Under the pieces are notes generated by a model. It did not search any database. It was not told the origin of the DNA and saw only the letters and a program-made list of their open reading frames with translations. Below, piece after piece: positions 1 through 8,758 of a stretch of DNA of 64,000 nt. The position numbers and the translations under genes are program-made. Each line of letters begins with the position of its first letter. The stretch's first letter is position 1. This DNA comes from Sphingomonas sp. HMP6 (lineage in GTDB: Bacteria; Pseudomonadota; Alphaproteobacteria; Sphingomonadales; Sphingomonadaceae): positions 2,497,501 through 2,561,500 of the forward strand of contig NZ_AP022672.1 of the NCBI RefSeq assembly GCF_013374095.1, written 5' to 3'.

Positions 1-1281
1 AACGGTTATGGACTGGCGAGCGGGCTTATCCAGAAGCCGGAGATCACGACGCGCGACATCCGGCAGTTGTTCGGGATGCTGCTGTTGCTGAACGGAGCAC
101 TCGCCGCGGCACAGGTGCTTATCCTCGCCCCCGCCGCCGCCGCCTATTACCGCCAGCCGATCGTCGCGGACATGTTGCGGGCGCAGGCTCTTTTCTATTT
201 CGCAACCCCATTCATCGCGCTCCCTTATGCCCTGCTGTCGCGCTCGCTCGATTTCAAAGGACAGGCGCGAGTCAACATCATCGCCTCGATCGCGAGTGCG
301 AGTGCCGCGCTCGGCGGCGCTTTGATGGGGTTGGGGGTATGGACCCTGGTATTCGCGCCGATGGTGCTGTTCGGCGTGCGGGCGATCGGCATGACGATCG
401 CCGCGAAATCGCTGATATGGCCGAGCTTCGATTTCCGCGGATCGGGGAGCCTCGCGCGTTATGGTGGCGTGATGGCGGTAGGCCAGCTCTTCTGGTTCGC
501 ACAAAGCCAGGCCGACGTGTTCATTGCTGGGCGGCATTTCACGCCGCACATGCTCGGCATCTATACCGAGAGCCTCTTCCTGACGCAGGTGTTCGTCTCG
601 AAGATCGTGCCCCCACTCAATGAAGTCGCCTTCTCCGCTTATGCCCGCATTCAGCACGATCGCACGGCGGTCGCCTTTGCCTTTGCCCGCAGCGTGCGAG
701 TCATCATGGTCGCCGCCCTCCCCTTCTATTTCGGGTTGGCGGCGACCGCCGAGCCGCTGGTGCTGATCGTACTCGGCCAGAAATGGGCCGAGATGGCGCC
801 CGTCGTCCATCTCCTCGCGCTCGCCATGCCGTTCATGACTCTCCAAGTGCTGCTCCAACCCGCGTGCGACGCGCAAGGCCGCCCGGGGATCGGTGTCGGC
901 AATGGCGCGGCCGGCGCCGTCATCCTGGCGATCGGATTCCTGATTGGCGTGCAATGGGGTGCAACCGGGCTCGCCGCCGCGTGGATCTGTGGCTATCCGC
1001 TCTATCTCGGCTTCAGTCTGTGGCGCGCGCTGCCGGTAATCGGAAGCTCGCCCCGCGCGATCGCCGATGCGATTGCGCCCGCTTTGCTTGCCGCACTGGC
1101 GATGGCGCTGGTGGTGACACTGGTCGACGGCGTCCTGCCGGTACTGCCGACCGCGCTACGCTTGCTGATCCTCGTCGGCGTAGGCGCGGCGGTTTACGGC
1201 GGCTGGCTCGCGATCTTCTCTCGACAGGTGCTGCGTGAGCTGATGGCGGTGGTGCGCAAGCAACCGCTAGCGCCGGCCTGA
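1..1281 (+). CDS. Polysaccharide/oligosaccharide flippase (Wzx-like), 5' end outside window
   Basis: The frame is open from base 1, so the start lies upstream; 426 residues are visible. The protein is almost entirely hydrophobic, with roughly eleven membrane helices, and reads like the MOP-superfamily flippases that move lipid-linked glycan units across the inner membrane for capsule, exopolysaccharide or O-antigen. The first visible residues (GLASGLIQKPEIT) match the family's usual segment after the second helix, so the Met codon at 67 is internal and not the start. The C-terminal half carries the second helix bundle. The glycan substrate cannot be read from this sequence. It is probably the last gene of a polysaccharide cluster to the left; a repeat and a CBS gene on the other strand follow. 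Confidence 0.82.
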   Translation, partial: NGYGLASGLIQKPEITTRDIRQLFGMLLLLNGALAAAQVLILAPAAAAYYRQPIVADMLRAQALFYFATPFIALPYALLSRSLDFKGQARVNIIASIASASAALGGALMGLGVWTLVFAPMVLFGVRAIGMTIAAKSLIWPSFDFRGSGSLARYGGVMAVGQLFWFAQSQADVFIAGRHFTPHMLGIYTESLFLTQVFVSKIVPPLNEVAFSAYARIQHDRTAVAFAFARSVRVIMVAALPFYFGLAATAEPLVLIVLGQKWAEMAPVVHLLALAMPFMTLQVLLQPACDAQGRPGIGVGNGAAGAVILAIGFLIGVQWGATGLAAAWICGYPLYLGFSLWRALPVIGSSPRAIADAIAPALLAALAMALVVTLVDGVLPVLPTALRLLILVGVGAAVYGGWLAIFSRQVLRELMAVVRKQPLAPA

Positions 1282-1298
1282 AAGGTATGACGGAGGTT

Positions 1299-1326
1299 GC
1301 GCCGCGGCATAGCCGCGTCGTCGGTC
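1299..1326 (+). repeat. 28-nt intergenic repeat, copy 1
   Basis: A 28-nt segment (core GCCGCGGCATAGCCGCG) with a short internal palindrome recurs at 44762-44789 with a single mismatch (AT versus AA in the loop). It lies in the gap after the flippase and is followed by a GGCCGGCCGGCC run. It may act as a weak hairpin at the end of the flippase transcript. Confidence 0.6.
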
Positions 1327-1397
1327 CTCGCGGATGCTAGGCCGGCCGGCCGTTCGCCGTCTCGCGTTCAGCAATGCTAAACGCGCGCGGCACCGAC

Positions 1398-1826
1398 TCA
1401 GGCTGACTGAATATAACTCCGCATCGCCTCGGCATCGGCTTCGATCCGGTCGATGCGATATTTGACCAAGTCGCCGATCGACACCAACCCGATCACGCGT
1501 CCGCCCTCGATCACCGGCAGATGGCGGATCCGGCGCCGCGTCATCAGCGACAGTGCGCCGATCACCGGCTCACCCGGCCCGACGGTGATCGCAGGGGCGG
1601 TCATCGTATCGCCGACCTTGCGCGCCATCGCATCGGCGCCGTGTTCGGCGATTGCGTGAATGACGTCGCGTTCGGAGAAGATGCCGACGACGCTCGCGCC
1701 CTCCATCACTGGCACCGCACCGACCCGCCGCGTCGCCAGCACCGCGACTGCATCGCCAACACTTTGATGCGCGGTGACCGAGATCACCTCGCGCCCCTTA
1801 TTGCCCAGGATTGCCGCGATCGTCAT
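1398..1826 (-). CDS. Tandem CBS-domain protein
   Basis: The 142-residue protein consists of two CBS domains (about residues 8-65 and 75-135) and nothing else. The segments RRVGAVPVMEGASVVGIFSERDV and RRRIRHLPVIEGGRVIGLVS are the usual CBS strand-helix cores. Stand-alone CBS pairs bind adenine nucleotides and sense energy state or regulate partner proteins; the partner is not known here. A purine-rich stretch lies just upstream of the ATG. It is transcribed opposite to both neighbours, so it is probably monocistronic. The family assignment is secure, the physiological role open. Confidence 0.88.
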   Translation of the reverse strand: MTIAAILGNKGREVISVTAHQSVGDAVAVLATRRVGAVPVMEGASVVGIFSERDVIHAIAEHGADAMARKVGDTMTAPAITVGPGEPVIGALSLMTRRRIRHLPVIEGGRVIGLVSIGDLVKYRIDRIEADAEAMRSYIQSA

Positions 1827-1894
1827 CGTCTCTCTCCTCCTCCGCTCGGGGTCCCGAGTCTTGAGGTGCTTGAGGATTTCACGTTTGCGGCCAT

Positions 1895-2191
1895 ATGGAA
1901 AGCATGACGACTCCCCACCACGCCAATTCTGGCCTTTCCGATCCCGCCTACGCAGCCTTCGCTTGGCGCCGCTTCCGCACTATCATCGGCTGGATGGCGG
2001 TGGTGGCGGCGGTATTCATCGTTGCCGCCATCGCGGTGCTCCAATACGTTTACGGCCCGATGAGCTGGGTCGCGGTCCTTGCGGTGATCGGCGGGGCGGG
2101 CGGATCGATCATGTTGACGGCGTTGCTGATGGGGCTCGTGTTCCTCAGCTCGGGCACGGGCCATGACGAGGCGGTAAAGGAAATCGAGTAG
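1895..2191 (+). CDS. Small two-helix membrane protein of unknown function
   Basis: A 98-residue protein with a soluble N-terminus of about 30 residues, two predicted membrane helices (about 31-53 and 57-82) and a charged C-terminus ending KEIE. I do not recognise a characterised family. A second in-frame ATG at 1904 would remove three residues (MES) and is equally plausible; no strong ribosome-binding site decides between them. The gene stands alone, divergent from the CBS gene and convergent with the DUF4167 gene, with a hairpin at 2243-2268 after it. Confidence 0.65.
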   Translation: MESMTTPHHANSGLSDPAYAAFAWRRFRTIIGWMAVVAAVFIVAAIAVLQYVYGPMSWVAVLAVIGGAGGSIMLTALLMGLVFLSSGTGHDEAVKEIE

Positions 2192-2242
2192 CGCCGGGTT
2201 CTGGCGTATCCACGAGCGCGACGGCGGTGGCCAGATACGCGA

Positions 2243-2268
2243 ACGGGCTGCAATCGCTTGCAGCCCGT
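2243..2268 (+). terminator. Hairpin between convergent genes
   Basis: A perfect 11-bp stem (ACGGGCTGCAA / TTGCAGCCCGT) with a four-base loop lies between the convergent small membrane protein and DUF4167 genes. It is followed by only a short T run on the + strand, so it could serve both directions as a weak terminator. Confidence 0.6.
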
Positions 2269-2300
2269 CGGTTTACTGACCCACCCGTGAAGGGGAGTGA

Positions 2301-3335
2301 TTATTCTGCAGTTGTGACCGCGCTGGCGGGCGGACGACCACGACGGCGGCGGGGCTTCTCGGCCAGTTCGGCATCGTCGCCATTTGCCTGCGCGTCGCCA
2401 TCGGTCGCAGCATCCGACGACGGCGCCACGCGACCAGCCAAGAAGCCAACATTTTCGAGGCCCGGACCGTCCGAATCAACCGGCGCGACTTCGCGCCGTG
2501 GCCGACCGCGGCCGCGGCGGGGTGGCTCGGCGGCTTCGGGTACGGCGGTCTCGACCGTGGAGGTCGCTTCCTGCTCGACCGGCTCTGTAACACGCGGCGC
2601 GCGTTCGGTCCGCTCATAGCGGTCGCGACGGGGTGGACGCTCGCCTTGCTCGTCGCGCTGGGCCTCGGCCTGACGCTCGGAACCGCCATCAGCCACATTG
2701 CCGTTGGCGTTTACGCGACCGCGATTGTCATAGTCCTGACCGTTGCCGCGTTGCTGATCGCCGCGCCCTTCCGACGCCCCATTCTGGTCGCGCTGGGCAT
2801 TGCCGTTAGGGGTATAGCCGCGATTGCCGTCCTGGCGCCCATCCTGGCGCCCATCCTGACGATAGCCGTTTTGCTGGCCCCGGTTCTGATCGCGGTTCTG
2901 ACCGTCGCGCTGCTGATCGCGATTCTGGCCATCGCGCGAGCCACGATTCTGGTCCCCGCGATTCTGCTCGGGCTGGGGCTGTTCGCCGCGCTCGCCTTCA
3001 TCCTCATAATCGGGCTCGTCTTCGTCGAGCGTCGCGCCCTGAATGCGCCGGGTCGAGACCGCCCCGCCATTTTCCTCAAAGCGGGCGCGCGTTTCGGCGA
3101 GCACGCGGAAATAATGGTCGGCGAATTGGAGGTAATATTCGACGTTGACGCGGTCGCCCTGCATCTGTGCGTCGCGCGCGAGCGTCTTGTATTTCTCGAG
3201 CAACTGGGCGGCATTGCCGCGCGCACGATTGTCGATGCGATTGCCGCTATCCTGGCGACCCGGATTGCCACCCGACGAGCGCTGCTGCTGCCCGCCACGG
3301 CCACGACGGCGACCGGCCTGACGATTATTGATCAA
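2301..3335 (-). CDS. DUF4167 domain protein with Arg/Gln/Asn/Asp-rich repeats
   Basis: 344 residues. Residues 1-95 form the DUF4167 domain: a basic RRGRGG-rich start, then a helical part including ARGNAAQLLEKYKTLARDAQ and VEYYLQFADHYFRV. The rest is low-complexity: about residues 125-230 are imperfect repeats of QNRDQ/DGRQ/GNRG units, followed by acidic and proline-rich stretches and ending with an AT-hook-like RRRRGRPP segment (a second, PPRRGRGRPRR, lies earlier). This composition suggests nucleic-acid binding or disorder, but the function of the family is not established. It lies downstream of prmC on the same strand, with a 256-nt gap (3336-3591) in which I see no other gene. An ORF in the complementary frame is a shadow. 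Confidence 0.85.
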   Translation of the reverse strand: MINNRQAGRRRGRGGQQQRSSGGNPGRQDSGNRIDNRARGNAAQLLEKYKTLARDAQMQGDRVNVEYYLQFADHYFRVLAETRARFEENGGAVSTRRIQGATLDEDEPDYEDEGERGEQPQPEQNRGDQNRGSRDGQNRDQQRDGQNRDQNRGQQNGYRQDGRQDGRQDGNRGYTPNGNAQRDQNGASEGRGDQQRGNGQDYDNRGRVNANGNVADGGSERQAEAQRDEQGERPPRRDRYERTERAPRVTEPVEQEATSTVETAVPEAAEPPRRGRGRPRREVAPVDSDGPGLENVGFLAGRVAPSSDAATDGDAQANGDDAELAEKPRRRRGRPPASAVTTAE

Positions 3336-3591
3336 GTTCTTGTTGTCCTGTCTTCAGAAACCAAACTGGTCGTGCTCCAGAATATGGATGCAAATGCCCC
3401 CGGCCCGACATCCGCCAGCCATCGGCGGAGAGAGCCTGCCACGGTCGCCGGACTACAGCGATCGCATGACTAAAGGAGTGGACAACAGCCCATTTTCAAC
3501 ATGTTATTGTGAAAATGCGTGCCCCTGCCCCGTTCAATAGCCCGTCACGCCCCATTCTCCAAGCAGAATGTTGTGGCAATCGTGCGACAAA

Positions 3592-4452
3592 TCATGTCCG
3601 GCGCATGGCAATCAGCGCGCGTGGGTTGCCGCCGAGATCGTGGCGGAGGGTGACTGCCAAGCCCTCGGCTTCGAGCAGCGCGGTGACGGGTGCCGCCTGC
3701 GTCGATCCGATTTCGAGGATCGCCGCGCCGTCGGGGGCGAGCAAGGCGCGGAGTTGCGGTGCGATGATGCGATAGTCGGCGAGACCGTCGGGGCCGGCGA
3801 ACAGGGCGACGTCGGGTTCGTGCGCGCGCACTTCTTCGGGGAGGGTTTCGGTGGTGCTGATATAGGGCGGGTTGGTGAGGATGAGGTCGAACTGCCCGGC
3901 AAGGCCAGTGGCCCAGTCACCAAGCTCGAACCGCGCGCGCTCGTCCATCTCAAGATCGATCGCATTCATCTCAGCATAGTCGAGCGCTTTCTCAGAGCTG
4001 TCGATGCCCAACCCATGCGCCTCCGGCCAGTGGTCGAGCGCCGCAAGAAGCAGCGTCCCCGGTCCCGTCCCCAGATCGAGGATCGTCGCGGGCGGGCGCT
4101 TGCGGAAATGATCGACCGCCGCCTCCAGCAGCGTTTCGCTGTCCGCGCGTGGGACGAGGACACCAGGGCCAACTGCAAGCTCGATCGTCCAGAAGGCACG
4201 GGTACCGGCGATATAGGCGATCGGCTCGTGGCGCAGGCGGCGCGCGAGGAGCGGGGCGAAGGCGGCGGGTTCCGGCGCATCTAGATGGGAGAGCAGCAGG
4301 GCTTCGCGCGACATGCCGAGCGCGTGGGCCATCAAGAGTTCCGCATCTAGGCGCGGGGTTTGGCTGATTGCGGCGATGTCGGCAGCCGCTTCAGCGAGAG
4401 CGCTTCTAACGCCCCTCCCGCTTGCGGGTGGGGTTGAGGGAGGAGCTGTCAT
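3592..4452 (-). CDS. prmC: Peptide chain release factor N5-glutamine methyltransferase PrmC
   Basis: A 286-residue cytoplasmic SAM-dependent methyltransferase that modifies the glutamine of the GGQ loop in release factors; its substrate RF1 is encoded directly upstream. The SAM site is DLGTGPGT (about 123-130) and the catalytic NPPY motif is at residues 194-197, followed by IS. The helical N-terminal release-factor-binding domain is present (TPRLDAELLMAHALG). The first about 14 residues (TAPPSTPPASGRG) are unusual: they are encoded by one arm of an intergenic repeat doublet, and the ATG lies between the arms. No better downstream start was found before residue 40. Confidence 0.95.
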   Translation of the reverse strand: MTAPPSTPPASGRGVRSALAEAAADIAAISQTPRLDAELLMAHALGMSREALLLSHLDAPEPAAFAPLLARRLRHEPIAYIAGTRAFWTIELAVGPGVLVPRADSETLLEAAVDHFRKRPPATILDLGTGPGTLLLAALDHWPEAHGLGIDSSEKALDYAEMNAIDLEMDERARFELGDWATGLAGQFDLILTNPPYISTTETLPEEVRAHEPDVALFAGPDGLADYRIIAPQLRALLAPDGAAILEIGSTQAAPVTALLEAEGLAVTLRHDLGGNPRALIAMRRT

Positions 4453-4514
4453 ATATGTTCGGACGGTGCGATTGTAGCATTGCTCTCCCCCAGCCCCTCC
4501 CGCGAGCGGGAGAG
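4412..4514. repeat. Inverted pair of G/C-rich palindromic repeats spanning the prmC start
   Basis: The two arms are 4412-4446 (core CCTCCCGCTTGCGGGTGGGG) and 4482-4514 (core CCCCTCCCGCGAGCGGGAG). The reverse complement of the second aligns with the first over about 33 nt with few mismatches. Each arm has its own small palindrome (CCCGC..GCGGG). The left arm is translated as the prmC N-terminus; the right arm is in the 14-75 nt upstream of prmC, between prfA and prmC. Confidence 0.75.
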
Positions 4515-4527
4515 GAGGAAGACAGAG

Positions 4528-5601
4528 TCACTCATTGATAGTGGCCAGCCGCTCTGCCTCATCCTGCGCGATGAGGGCGCCGACGAGTTCGTCCATTTCG
4601 CCCTGCAAAATCTCGGGCAGGCGGTGCAGCGTCAGATTGATGCGGTGGTCGGTCACGCGGCCTTGTGGGAAGTTGTAGGTGCGGATGCGCTCCGACCGAT
4701 CGCCCGACCCGACCATCGATTTGCGCGCACCAGCCCGCTCGTGATGCAACCGGTCGCGCTCGGCCTCGTAGAGGCGGGTACGCAGCACGCGCATCGCCTT
4801 GGCCTTGTTCTTGTGCTGCGATTTCTCGTCCTGCTGGATCACCACCAGGCCGGAGGGAATATGCACGATCCGCACCGCCGAATCGGTCGTGTTGACCGAT
4901 TGCCCGCCGGGGCCGGACGAGCGGTAGATGTCGATGCGGAGGTCCTTGTCCTCGATCTTGACGTCGACTTCCTCGGCCTCGGGCAGCACTGCTACGGTTG
5001 CCGCCGAGGTATGGATGCGGCCCTGCGCCTCGGTCGCGGGGACGCGCTGGACGCGGTGGACGCCGCTTTCGAACTTCAATTTGGCGAACACGCCCTTGCC
5101 CTCGACCGAGGCGATCGCTTCCTTGAAGCCGCCGCTTTCGGAGGAGGAAGCGGAGATCAGTTCGACCTTCCAGCCCTGCCCTTCGGCATAGCGCTGATAC
5201 ATGCGGAACAGGTCGGCGGCGAAGAGCGCAGCCTCGTCCCCGCCGGTGCCGGCGCGGATTTCGAGCATCGCGGCGCGTTCATCGGCGGCATCGCGTGGGA
5301 GCAGCGACAGCGCCAGCGCACGTTCGGCGTCGGGCAAGCGGCCGCGGATCGAATCGATCTCCTCGCGCGCCATCACCTTGATTTCGGGGTCGTCGTCACC
5401 CTCCATGCCCGCCAGAACACCGAGTTCGGCGCGCAACCGCCGCACCTCGCCCGCCGCCCGCGCGACGGGTTCGAGCTCGGCATATTCCTTGGAGACCGCG
5501 ACGAAGCGCTCCGACGGCAAATCCCCCGACGCCATCAACGCCGAAAGCTCGTCGCGCCGCGCCTCGATCTGCAGGATGCGTTCGGGGGAGATGGAGGTCA
5601 T
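4528..5601 (-). CDS. prfA: Peptide chain release factor 1
   Basis: A 357-residue class I release factor that reads UAA and UAG and triggers peptidyl-tRNA hydrolysis on the ribosome. The GGQ motif is at residues 232-234 within [15 protein letters not shown], followed by the conserved [13 protein letters not shown] region and the [23 protein letters not shown] block typical of RF1. Length is normal. Its ATG overlaps the hisS stop by 4 nt (ATGA), which suggests translational coupling. PrmC, which methylates the GGQ glutamine, follows after the repeat doublet, so the three genes form one translation operon. Confidence 0.97.
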   Translation of the reverse strand: MTSISPERILQIEARRDELSALMASGDLPSERFVAVSKEYAELEPVARAAGEVRRLRAELGVLAGMEGDDDPEIKVMAREEIDSIRGRLPDAERALALSLLPRDAADERAAMLEIRAGTGGDEAALFAADLFRMYQRYAEGQGWKVELISASSSESGGFKEAIASVEGKGVFAKLKFESGVHRVQRVPATEAQGRIHTSAATVAVLPEAEEVDVKIEDKDLRIDIYRSSGPGGQSVNTTDSAVRIVHIPSGLVVIQQDEKSQHKNKAKAMRVLRTRLYEAERDRLHHERAGARKSMVGSGDRSERIRTYNFPQGRVTDHRINLTLHRLPEILQGEMDELVGALIAQDEAERLATINE

Positions 5602-6857
5602 GCTTCAGGCAAATCCGACGCTAGCGGTCGGACGACCTTCTCAAGTTTAGGCATATCGAAGTTTGCGCCGCGCACGACTTCATAGCCGAAATCATTGCCC
5701 CCATTGCGACGGTCGATCTTCACAACGCAAGCCGGGTCCATGCGCAAGACCTTATCATAACGCTTTTTGGGATTGCCCGATGCAATTACCTCCGTTGTGA
5801 AACCGGCCCGTCGAAGCTTTGCACCTATAGCTAAAGCGGATGAGTCAAGAGCGCGATCTTCTGAGACGACCACGATCTTATCATCAGCGACTAAGGGCTC
5901 CTCCAGCAACATCGCCAGCCGCTCAATCCCAGCCGCCCAGCCGACGCCCGGCGTTTCCGGTCCGCCGAGCGAGCCGATCAGCCCGTCATAGCGCCCACCC
6001 GCAAGCACCGTCCCCTGCGCGCCCAGCCGGTCGGTGACGAATTCGAACGCGGTATGGCGGTAATAATCCAAGCCGCGCACAAGGCGTGCGTTGCGCGTCC
6101 ACGCGACGCCCGCCGCATCCAGCCCCGCCGTTACGGCGTCGAAGAAGGCGCGCGCTTGGGGTGTCAGATAGGCATCGATATCGGGCGCGCTGTCCGCCAC
6201 CGGGCGGTCGCGCGGGTCCTTCGAGTCGAGGATGCGCAGCGGGTTCTTCTCGAGCCGCGCGAGGCTGTCTTCGCTCAGCACATCCCGATGCGCCTCAAAA
6301 TGCGCGACCAAGGCCGCGCGCCACGCATCGCGCGTCTCGGCGTCCCCCAGCGTGTTGAGCTGGAGCGTCACGCCGTCCTTGATACCCAACTCATCGAGCA
6401 ATTGATCCGCCAGCACGAGCAATTCGACATCCGCCGCCGGTTCGGCAGCGCCGATCACCTCCGCGTCGATCTGGTGGAACTGGCGGAAGCGGCCCTTTTG
6501 TGGGCGTTCGTAGCGGAACACCGGGCCGTGCGTCGCGATCTTGAGCGGCGCATATTGCTGCCAGCCCTCGGTCAAATAGGCGCGCGCGATGCCCGCCGTG
6601 AATTCCGGCCGCAGCGTCAGCGAATCCCCGCCGCGATCCTCGAAGGTGTACATTTCCTTCGACACGACGTCGGTCGTTTCCCCCAACGAACGCGCGAACA
6701 CGGCGGTCGCCTCGAACACCGGCAGCTCGACGCGCTGAAAGCAATAGAGGCGGCGGATGCGGTCGAACGTGTCGACGACGCGGGCAAAGCGGCGCTGGTC
6801 ATCCCCGAAGATGTCCTGCGTACCACGGATGCGTTTGGGAGTTTCGATGCGTGCCAT
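5598..6857 (-). CDS. hisS: Histidyl-tRNA synthetase
   Basis: A 419-residue class II aminoacyl-tRNA synthetase that charges tRNA-His. Class II motif 2 is seen at residues 114-129 ([16 protein letters not shown]), the histidine-specific segment as [15 protein letters not shown] (near residue 260), and motif 3 surroundings as [15 protein letters not shown] and [11 protein letters not shown]. The C-terminal anticodon-binding domain follows. It begins [16 protein letters not shown], a normal start. It is the first gene of the hisS-prfA-prmC group and is read away from a 335-nt divergent intergenic region. Confidence 0.97.
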   Translation of the reverse strand: MARIETPKRIRGTQDIFGDDQRRFARVVDTFDRIRRLYCFQRVELPVFEATAVFARSLGETTDVVSKEMYTFEDRGGDSLTLRPEFTAGIARAYLTEGWQQYAPLKIATHGPVFRYERPQKGRFRQFHQIDAEVIGAAEPAADVELLVLADQLLDELGIKDGVTLQLNTLGDAETRDAWRAALVAHFEAHRDVLSEDSLARLEKNPLRILDSKDPRDRPVADSAPDIDAYLTPQARAFFDAVTAGLDAAGVAWTRNARLVRGLDYYRHTAFEFVTDRLGAQGTVLAGGRYDGLIGSLGGPETPGVGWAAGIERLAMLLEEPLVADDKIVVVSEDRALDSSALAIGAKLRRAGFTTEVIASGNPKKRYDKVLRMDPACVVKIDRRNGGNDFGYEVVRGANFDMPKLEKVVRPLASDLPEA

Positions 6858-7192
6858 AAAGGGCGGGTGTCTAAGCGATGGCGGGCGCGAACGCTAGATG
6901 GGTCGTTCGGGGGGGCGCATCCACCTTTTGGGAAACGACCCCATCCGTTCGTGTCAGCGAAGTCGAGACACGGGTACCGGGTGCGGGAAGGATTTCTCGA
7001 CTTCGCTCGAAACGAACGGGTGGCGGTCACACCATCCCGTCAGAAGGGCGCTTGACACCACCCCCGCTGCACCGCAGCGTAAGAGCAATCGGGGCGACAA
7101 CAGCCCCTTGCAGCATCCGCAGGATTCCCCCGGCTCGTTTCGGAAAAGGTTTTCATGCGCCCGCCTGCCATTCATTACCGCCCTCACCGCCC
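6858..7192. other. Intergenic region between hisS and the TauE/SafE gene
   Basis: 335 nt without a credible gene; long frames across it are shadows with no family resemblance. It must hold the divergent promoters of hisS and the TauE/SafE gene, but I cannot place -35/-10 boxes with confidence. Its centre is occupied by the repeat doublet at 6945-7019. Confidence 0.6.
6945..7019. repeat. Repeat doublet, family A, copy 1
   Basis: Arm 1 is 6945-6968 and arm 2, in inverse orientation, 6995-7019 (core CGACTTCGCTCGAAACGAAC). The arms match over about 24 nt with one gap and one mismatch and are separated by 26 nt. The same unit recurs at 17806-17883. These can form long cruciforms or RNA hairpins; similar doublets are familiar from sphingomonad intergenic regions. 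Confidence 0.75.
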
Positions 7193-8017
7193 ATGACCCT
7201 GCTGATCGAATGGGGACCGGCGATCCTCGCGCTGCTCGCTGCCGGATTGTTCGCCGGGTTTGCCGCCGGGCTGTTCGGGATCGGCGGCGGCTTCGTCGTG
7301 GTGCCCGCGATGGTCGCGCTGCTGCCGCTGCTTGGCGGCGCTCCGGCCGAATACACCCATGTCGCGATCGGCACGTCGTTCGCCACGATCGTCATCACGT
7401 CGCTGCGCTCGACGCTCAGTCATGCCAAGCGCGGGGCGGTCGATTTCGCGATCCTCAGAAGCTGGGCGCCGTGGATCGTGCTCGGCGTCGGGGTCGGGGT
7501 GGTGCTTGCCAGCCGCCTAAGCGGCACGACGCTGACGATCATCTTCGCCAGCGGCATCGCGCTGATGGCGGTCAATTTCCTGATCCCGAAGTTGGGGCGC
7601 CACCAGATCCGCAACACGATGCCGACCGGCGCAGCGCGTGCGGGGATCGCGGGTGGGCTGGGGCTGTTCTCCTCGCTGCTCGGCATTGGCGGGGGCACGG
7701 TCGCGGTGATCGTGATGACCTTGTGCGGTCGCACGATCCACAAGGCGATCGCCACCGCCGCCGGGTTCGGCTTCATCATCGCGGTGCCCGGCACGATCGG
7801 GTGGATGCTGATCGGCCTGGGGAAGCCGGGCTTGCCGGTCGGATCGGTCGGCTATGTCAATCTGCTCGGGGCGGCGGTCATCACCTCGATGTCGATTCTG
7901 ACCGCCCCGCTCGGCGTTGCGGCGGCGCACGCGCTCCCGGCCGAACCGTTGAAGCGCGTGTTCGGCGTGTATCTGCTGTTCATCGCCGCGGTCATGCTGC
8001 AGCGCGCGTTGCATTGA
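7193..8017 (+). CDS. TauE/SafE family sulfite-exporter-like membrane protein
   Basis: 274 residues from the ATG at 7193. The frame is open further upstream, but that extension is intergenic repeat sequence. The family hallmarks are the two glycine-rich repeats GLFGIGGGFVVVPA near the N-terminus and SSLLGIGGGTVAVIVM in the second half, each starting a four-helix bundle, giving about eight membrane helices. TauE/SafE proteins are inner-membrane carriers linked to export of sulfite, sulfoacetate and other anions; the substrate cannot be assigned here. The DUF1345 gene follows 28 nt downstream on the same strand and may be co-transcribed. Confidence 0.88.
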   Translation: MTLLIEWGPAILALLAAGLFAGFAAGLFGIGGGFVVVPAMVALLPLLGGAPAEYTHVAIGTSFATIVITSLRSTLSHAKRGAVDFAILRSWAPWIVLGVGVGVVLASRLSGTTLTIIFASGIALMAVNFLIPKLGRHQIRNTMPTGAARAGIAGGLGLFSSLLGIGGGTVAVIVMTLCGRTIHKAIATAAGFGFIIAVPGTIGWMLIGLGKPGLPVGSVGYVNLLGAAVITSMSILTAPLGVAAAHALPAEPLKRVFGVYLLFIAAVMLQRALH

Positions 8018-8045
8018 GCGGTGCGGGCGCGGTAGCACCGCCGCC

Positions 8046-8693
8046 ATGACCCTCAATCTCGGCCAGAAAATCGCGCCGCCGCGCTTCGTCCTGTTCACGG
8101 TCTTGTTCGTGGGCGGGCTGTTCGTGGCGATTCCCCCACTGGGCTGGGGCCGCGGCACGATGGCCGCGTTCGATGTGGCGGCGGCGGTGTTCCTGATCGC
8201 GGTCGCCACGCTGCTGCGCAAAGGCGAAGCGGCACAGATGCGCAAGGCGGCGGAGGCCAACGACGCAAACCGGGCCGGGCTCCTGATCCTCACTGGCGTG
8301 ACGATGATCGTGATCCTGACCTCGGTCGCCAAGGAATTGCAGGGCAAACCCGATGTCTTCGCGGTCGCTTTGGTGATCGCGACGCTGGTGCTGGCATGGC
8401 TGTTCTCGAACACCATTTATGCGCTGCATTATGCGCACCTCTTCTATTCCGACTGTGACGGTGCAGGGAAGGATGCCGGCGGGGTCGATTTTCCGAAATG
8501 CGACGAGCCCGACTATTGGGACTTCCTCTATTTCAGCTTCACGCTGGGCATGACGTTCCAGACCTCCGATGTGGAGATCTCGTCGCGCAAGGTGCGCCGC
8601 GTCGTGCTCGGGCACTGCCTTGCCGCCTTCGTGTTCAACATCGGTGTGCTCGCCTTCACGATCAACGTGCTCGGCAGCAGCAGCGGATCCTAG
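8046..8693 (+). CDS. DUF1345 membrane protein
   Basis: A 215-residue inner-membrane protein with five or six predicted helices. It shows the DUF1345 signature, with NTIYALHYAHLFY in the middle and DYWDFLYFSFTLGMTFQTSD toward the C-terminus, resembling the pore region of potassium channels in arrangement only. The function of the family is unknown. It starts 28 nt after the TauE/SafE gene and ends 65 nt before the M61 peptidase gene. Confidence 0.88.
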   Translation: MTLNLGQKIAPPRFVLFTVLFVGGLFVAIPPLGWGRGTMAAFDVAAAVFLIAVATLLRKGEAAQMRKAAEANDANRAGLLILTGVTMIVILTSVAKELQGKPDVFAVALVIATLVLAWLFSNTIYALHYAHLFYSDCDGAGKDAGGVDFPKCDEPDYWDFLYFSFTLGMTFQTSDVEISSRKVRRVVLGHCLAAFVFNIGVLAFTINVLGSSSGS

Positions 8694-8758
8694 ACTGGAC
8701 GCCGGGCGTAGTGCCCGCTTACACCCACCGCAACATTATGTCTCAGGGGCCTAACCAT

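Noticed and set aside
2700..3000. Possible CRISPR-like or satellite array in the DUF4167 gene
   Set aside because: The short repeats are in-frame codon repeats of QNRDQ/DGR-type peptide units, without spacers of even length.
2646..3473. Hydrophobic 275-codon frame antisense to the DUF4167 gene, looking like a membrane protein
   Set aside because: The Ala/Ile/Val-rich pattern is the complement of the Asp/Arg/Gln/Asn repeats on the true strand; there is no start context.
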